Source: Bradyrhizobium sp. CB1015 (GTDB taxonomy: Bacteria; Pseudomonadota; Alphaproteobacteria; Rhizobiales; Xanthobacteraceae). Taken from it: a stretch of DNA of 64,000 nucleotides. A model generated the notes under the pieces. It was not told the DNA's origin. It did not search any database and saw only the letters and a program-made list of their open reading frames with translations. This document shows positions 60,213-64,000 of this stretch, one piece after another. The position numbers and the translations under genes were made by a program. The stretch is from assembly GCF_025200925.1 (NCBI RefSeq), contig NZ_CP104174.1:3906001-3970000 (forward strand), in the 5' to 3' direction. Within the stretch, counting starts at the first letter, position 1. Every line of letters begins with the position of its first letter.

Positions 60213-61091
60213 TCAGCTCAAGGCGTGACCGGCCAAACCGTAAACCCACGGCTCGTCTTCCTTTCGGTTCAGGAATCGCCGCCCCTTGGACATGGTCGTG
60301 ACTGTGTCGTTCATCCCGAGGCGGTTCTGTTGAAGGTAGTCCGCAAACAAACCCGTCTGCTCTCGCGTATCCACGCGGGCGAACCTTCCGGCAAGATCCT
60401 TGAGATGGATGGCCGTGAGATGGATCGCATCACAATCATTGCTGGCGACAATCGGCCCGATCACATGACCGCGCCCAAATTCGCGCGCCATGGAATAACC
60501 CACGATCTCTCCGCCGCGGCAGAGGACGCAGATCGATGCACCTTCAGAAAGCAACGCAAGCAGCCTCTGACGGTTGGTCCCAAACGCGCGCTCATCCAGT
60601 CCTACGATCTCTTCGATGTTCTCCGCGGACAGCGATCTCAATTCGCCTTCCAGTGCTGGCACCGGCGGGGGTGGTGATACGACCTCCCCTTGCCATAGAT
60701 ACACCGTGGCTTCCTTCGTGAAGCCCAGTGAAAGGTACATATGATATGCGGCATCGGTCGAGTTGAGGCTCAAACTCCGGTCGCCACACCGCTCGAATAC
60801 CTGCTCCATGAGCCAGCGGCCGGTCCCCTGTGCCTGGGTTCGAGGCGATGTGATTACCAAGCCAATCGTCGCGAATTCGCGGCCATGTGGGAACCACATC
60901 GCGCTGCCGAAGACGCGTCCTATGCCATCAACGGCTACGATGCCGTGACCTGCGCGGCGTAAGAAATCCCAATCCTTGGGGCGATGCGGCCAGCCAACCC
61001 CGGTCGAGAGGGCGTGGAGCAGCGTCACATCAACGTCGTTGATGTCTTTCGCGGCCAGTTCAAAGGACTTCACGCGTACCGTTCGTCCCAT
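60213..61091 (-). CDS. Two-domain GNAT acetyltransferase (Acetyltransf_18-type C-terminus)
   Basis: A 292-residue protein. The N-terminal GNAT domain (about 15-150) has the acetyl-CoA loop SPRTQAQGTGRWLMEQV and ends DAAYHMYLSLGF. The C-terminal domain (about 165-285) has AENIEEIVGLDERAFGTNR and IVGYSMAREFGRGHVIGP, like the YitH/Acetyltransf_18 group. The start at 61091 is chosen because the open frame upstream shows no domain sequence. It is divergent from the broken dehydrogenase gene; relatives of such acetyltransferases sit in amino-acid or polyamine catabolic clusters. Confidence 0.82.
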   Translation of the reverse strand: MGRTVRVKSFELAAKDINDVDVTLLHALSTGVGWPHRPKDWDFLRRAGHGIVAVDGIGRVFGSAMWFPHGREFATIGLVITSPRTQAQGTGRWLMEQVFERCGDRSLSLNSTDAAYHMYLSLGFTKEATVYLWQGEVVSPPPPVPALEGELRSLSAENIEEIVGLDERAFGTNRQRLLALLSEGASICVLCRGGEIVGYSMAREFGRGHVIGPIVASNDCDAIHLTAIHLKDLAGRFARVDTREQTGLFADYLQQNRLGMNDTVTTMSKGRRFLNRKEDEPWVYGLAGHALS

Positions 61092-61416
61092 CTCGACTCG
61101 TCCATTCCTTCGCGGGATGCCAATCTCTCGCACATCGCGCCTTTTTCCTCCCGCCACAATAGGGTAGCAGACGTATTTCGTCGCACTATCGCACGGAATC
61201 CCAGCAGGTTTCCCCTGTTTGGGCCTTCTTTTCGAAATCTTCGGCCTGTCTTGCAGCCTAATTCGGCAGGGAAAGCTCGGGCTCGCAGCTACCCTATCGA
61301 TGTTCGGCAAACTGTGCAGGAAGATTGGGGCGCCGTGAATGCTCAAGAATGTCTTGCGAGGCTATTCGCTTTTCCGGGCGTCGTCGACACGCCAAGCCAG
61401 GTAGAGGCGTGCACCG
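61092..61416. other. Divergent intergenic region, no gene seen
   Basis: This 325-base gap separates the GNAT gene and the dehydrogenase pseudogene. I see no FixK box, LacI operator or RNA gene in it. It should contain the promoters of both directions. Confidence 0.5.
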
Positions 61417-62333
61417 ATGGCATTTTTGTTCAATTCCGATGCTGCGAGGGCGGTAGTCTTCGGCGAGGTCTTTGCGCGCGAGCTTCCGGATCTGGAATTC
61501 CATCATTGCAGCGAGAGTTTCGCGCCGAAAAGGTGCGGTACCTGCTGACCTGGAACGCGCCCGACGATCTCTCGCGTTATTGTAATCTGGAAGTGCTCTT
61601 TTCCATCGGCGCCGGGGTCGACCAGTTCAAGCCGGAGACCATACCTGGCCACGTCAAGCTCGTGCGCATGTTCGAGGACGGCATCGTTCGCATGATGCAG
61701 GAATACGTGGTCCTTGGTGTGCTGATGCTCCATCGCGAGATGCTTGCATATTGGCAGCAGCAGAGCAGGGGCGTGTGGCAGGCTCTTGCAACCTCCCAGG
61801 CCAGCGATAGGCGCGTGGGCTTCTTGGGCCTTGGAATGCTGGCGCAAGCCGCAACCGACCGTTTGAGGCCGTTTCGATTTTCGCTTGCCGCATGGAGCCG
61901 CAGCGAAAAGGTGGTGGAGGGTGTCACCTGCTTCCATGGCGAGGATCAGCTTGGCAGTTTCCTGCACGGATATCCTTGTTTGTCTTCTGACCCTGACGGA
62001 GCAAACACGAGACATCCTGAACGAAAGCCTCTTCTCTCTCCTGCCGGTGGGAGCGAGCTCCTGCATGTTGGTCGCGGCCCGCAGCTTGACCAGGGCGCAC
62101 TCGTCGCGGCGCTCGACAGTTGTCACCTCGCAGCAGCCATGCTCGACGTCACCGATCCCGAGCCACTGCCGGAAACCCATCCCCTCTGGTGCCATCCGAA
62201 GGTGATCATCACGCCGCATATCGCGTCCGTGACCCAACCGCATACGGCGGCACAATCCGTCGTAGAGAACATCCGGCGCCACCGCGCTGGACGAAATCCG
62301 ATCGGCCTCGTCGATCGAACACTCGGCTACTAA
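61417..62333 (+). pseudogene. D-2-hydroxyacid dehydrogenase (GhrA-like), three frameshifts
   Basis: The protein can be followed only by changing frame three times. It begins at ATG 61417 (MAFLFNSDAARAVVFGEVFA) and loses frame near 61530. It continues in the next frame as KVRYLLTWNAPDDLSRY and LFSIGAGVDQF with the NAD loop VGFLGLGMLAQAA, and shifts near 61969 to read DILVCLLTLTEQTRDILN. It shifts back near 62050 to read LLHVGRGPQL, DVTDPEPLPETHPLW and TPHIASVT. Together these give a nearly full-length glyoxylate/hydroxypyruvate reductase A-type enzyme (about 305 residues). The last two shifts compensate each other. Either the gene is decaying or the read has indel errors. The cupin gene follows 13 bases after the stop. 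Confidence 0.8.
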
Positions 62334-62346
62334 CAGGAAAAATGCC

Positions 62347-62703
62347 ATGTCACTTCTGGTCACCATCGATATCAATCCGGATTTCGCACCGAAGAGCGCC
62401 TTGCCCGCTCCTGAACGGCTCATTTCTGGCAATCCATCGTTCAAGACCTGGGCCCAGGACGCCTCGAAAGGCGAGAAGGTACTGACCGGCGTCTGGGAAG
62501 CGACGCCTGGCGAGACCCATTCCATCAAGGGCACCACCTTCGAGTTTTGCCACATTCTCTCGGGCCTCATCGAGATCGAGGAAAAGGGTGGCGAGATCAG
62601 AAGGTATCGCGCCGGCGACAGCTTTGTCATGAAGCCTGGCTTTGTTGGGATCTGGCGCACGATCGAGACCGTGCGAAAGATCTACGTCTGCCATTATGAC
62701 TGA
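62347..62703 (+). CDS. DUF861-type cupin domain protein
   Basis: A 118-residue single cupin of the Cupin_3/DUF861 group. It contains VLTGVWEATPGETHSI, the strand FEFCHILSGLIEIEEKGG and AGDSFVMKPGFVGIWRTIE. The N-terminal metal-ligand histidine usual in cupins is replaced, as often in this group (E and C in the EFCH segment). Homologues sit with 2-hydroxyacid dehydrogenase and aldehyde dehydrogenase genes in catabolic clusters, as here. Function unknown; possibly substrate binding or isomerisation. Confidence 0.83.
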   Translation: MSLLVTIDINPDFAPKSALPAPERLISGNPSFKTWAQDASKGEKVLTGVWEATPGETHSIKGTTFEFCHILSGLIEIEEKGGEIRRYRAGDSFVMKPGFVGIWRTIETVRKIYVCHYD

Positions 62704-62903
62704 GAGGTACCGAGGGCAGAGCCGCCGTTGGAATATTCGACTTTCAAGGCAGCATCTGACGAGATTCAGCGCGGTCAGGCACTTCATGATCAATGAAAAA
62801 TGCGGCGTGCGGGCGTGTACCGCTCGCGTGAGACGGCTTCGTCCCGCCACTAGTAAATCCAGGCAGTGACGGCGGAGTCGAGCCCGAGGCAAGGAGCAAG
62901 ACC

Positions 62904-64000
62904 ATGGTTGCATTGAAGGACGAGGATCTGTTTCGGCAGCAAGCGCTGATCGGCGGCAACTGGCGGGATGCGAGCACGAAAGCCGTTGTTGATGTCATCG
63001 ATCCTGCGAGCCAGAGAGTGCTTGGCACCATCCCCGACATGGGTCGAGACGAGACCAGGGCAGCAGTCGAGGCCGCGGACGCTGCGTTCAAGCACTGGAA
63101 GGCAAAGGCCCATGCAGAGCGTGCCGCGCTGCTGGAGCGCTGGTACGACCTCATGCGACATCATGAGCAGGACTTAGCTCTTCTGCTCACGCTGGAACAG
63201 GGGAAGCCGCTTGCTGAATCGCTCGGCGAAATCCGTTATGGAGCGTCCTTCGTAAAATGGTTTGCAGAAGAAGCGCGTCGGATCAACGGATCGACCATCC
63301 CGTCACCCACTGCCGATCGCCGCATCCTGGTGCTGAAGGAACCGGTCGGCGTGTGCGGGATCATCACGCCCTGGAATTTTCCGAACGCGATGATCACGCG
63401 CAAGGTGGCGCCTGCGCTTGCCGCCGGGTGCACCGTGGTCATCAAGCCCTCCGAGTTCACGCCCTTTTCGGCCCTCGCCATCGCTGTTTTGGCCGAGCGG
63501 GCGGGAATTCCCGCGGGCGTGATCAACATCGTGACGGGCATGCCGGGGGACATTGGCACGGAGCTGATGGCCAACGAAACCGTCCGCAAGATCTCGTTTA
63601 CCGGATCGACCCGGGTCGGCGCCTTGTTGATGAAAGGTGCTGCTGACAAGATAAAGCGGCTGAGCCTCGAGCTCGGCGGCAACGCGCCGTTCATCGTCTT
63701 CGACGATGCCGATATCGACCGGGCGGTCGAGGGGGCGATTGCGTCGAAATTCCGCAATGGCGGGCAGACGTGCGTCTGCTGCAATCGCATCCTCGTTCAA
63801 TCCGGCATTTACGACGCCTTCGCTCAGAAGCTTGCCAGCCGGGTCGCGAAAATGAAGGTCGGTCCCGGCACGGACGATGGCGTGGCGATCGGGCCGATGA
63901 TCAACGGCGCCGCCATAGAGAAGATCAAGCGGCACGTCACAGACGCCCTGGACAAGGGCGCAAAGATCATCGCGGAAAGTGAAACGGTGGCGGAAGGTCG
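62904..64000 (+). CDS. gabD: NAD(P)-dependent succinate-semialdehyde dehydrogenase, N-terminal part (3' truncated by window)
   Basis: About 365 residues are visible before the window ends. Aldehyde dehydrogenase motifs are present: PWNFPNAMITRKVAPALAAG for cofactor and oxyanion site, FTGSTRVGALLM, the general base in LELGGNAPFIVF, and the catalytic cysteine in GGQTCVCCNR. The double Cys after the catalytic Cys and the overall pattern match GabD, which oxidises succinate semialdehyde to succinate. The start is ATG 62904 with AAGGAGC 6 bases upstream; the 200-base gap before it holds nothing I can support. The enzyme would give a route from GABA or related amines to the TCA cycle. Confidence 0.88.
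   Translation, partial: MVALKDEDLFRQQALIGGNWRDASTKAVVDVIDPASQRVLGTIPDMGRDETRAAVEAADAAFKHWKAKAHAERAALLERWYDLMRHHEQDLALLLTLEQGKPLAESLGEIRYGASFVKWFAEEARRINGSTIPSPTADRRILVLKEPVGVCGIITPWNFPNAMITRKVAPALAAGCTVVIKPSEFTPFSALAIAVLAERAGIPAGVINIVTGMPGDIGTELMANETVRKISFTGSTRVGALLMKGAADKIKRLSLELGGNAPFIVFDDADIDRAVEGAIASKFRNGGQTCVCCNRILVQSGIYDAFAQKLASRVAKMKVGPGTDDGVAIGPMINGAAIEKIKRHVTDALDKGAKIIAESETVAEG

Overview
The window looks like a chromosomal segment of a Bradyrhizobium-type alphaproteobacterium. It has high GC with strong third-position GC bias, rhizobial gene families, FixK/FNR-type promoters, and two copies of a palindromic intergenic repeat of the kind I associate with Bradyrhizobium and relatives. 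I saw no rRNA, tRNA, CRISPR array, insertion sequence or phage genes. The genus is inferred from memory of these signals, not from a search.

Region 1 (1-21.8 kb) is catabolic. It opens with the end of an ABC-transporter ATPase, a three-subunit molybdenum hydroxylase of the CoxSLM (form II) type, an amidase and a LysR regulator. A divergent locus built around a LacI regulator follows. Leftward run lacI, a tautomerase, an acyl-CoA dehydrogenase, a CoA-transferase, a MaoC hydratase and a solute-binding protein. Rightward run a DapA-type lyase, a CaiB CoA-transferase, a second acyl-CoA dehydrogenase, two hotdog hydratases, a second DapA homologue, a small barrel protein, a polar amino-acid-type ABC importer and a third DapA homologue. 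Two copies of the palindrome TGCAAACGATTGCA lie in the divergent gap and are the likely LacI operators. The substrate cannot be read from the sequence; it is probably an organic acid or amino-acid-like compound degraded through CoA thioesters.

Region 2 (21.8-58.7 kb) looks like a low-oxygen island. Nine TTGA-N6-TCAA boxes (FixK/FNR type) lie in front of its transcription units, each at a distance that suits class II activation. Several boxes sit between divergent genes. The region encodes a cysteine-free FixK-like regulator, a FixJ-like response regulator, a lone receiver protein and an orphan histidine kinase. Its effectors include an AI-2E family permease and an ion channel, two AspT/YidE-type antiporters, a large Orn/Lys/Arg-type decarboxylase, a SulP permease, a PPK2 polyphosphate kinase, DUF3302/HlyD envelope proteins, a DUF3300-S74/DUF2950 cluster, and a DUF3141 - phosphotransacetylase - acetate kinase - FabI operon. 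Near these are a two-subunit CoA-transferase, a MaoC hydratase and several alpha/beta hydrolases, including an 835-residue exported tandem hydrolase. Read together, these genes suggest energy conservation under oxygen limitation: acyl-CoA to acyl phosphate to ATP, polyphosphate to nucleotide, and amino-acid decarboxylation coupled to antiport.

Region 3 (58.9-64 kb) is outside the FixK-box cluster. It holds a PAP2-family membrane protein, a two-domain GNAT acetyltransferase, a GhrA-like 2-hydroxyacid dehydrogenase broken by three frameshifts, a DUF861 cupin and the start of a succinate-semialdehyde dehydrogenase that runs off the window.
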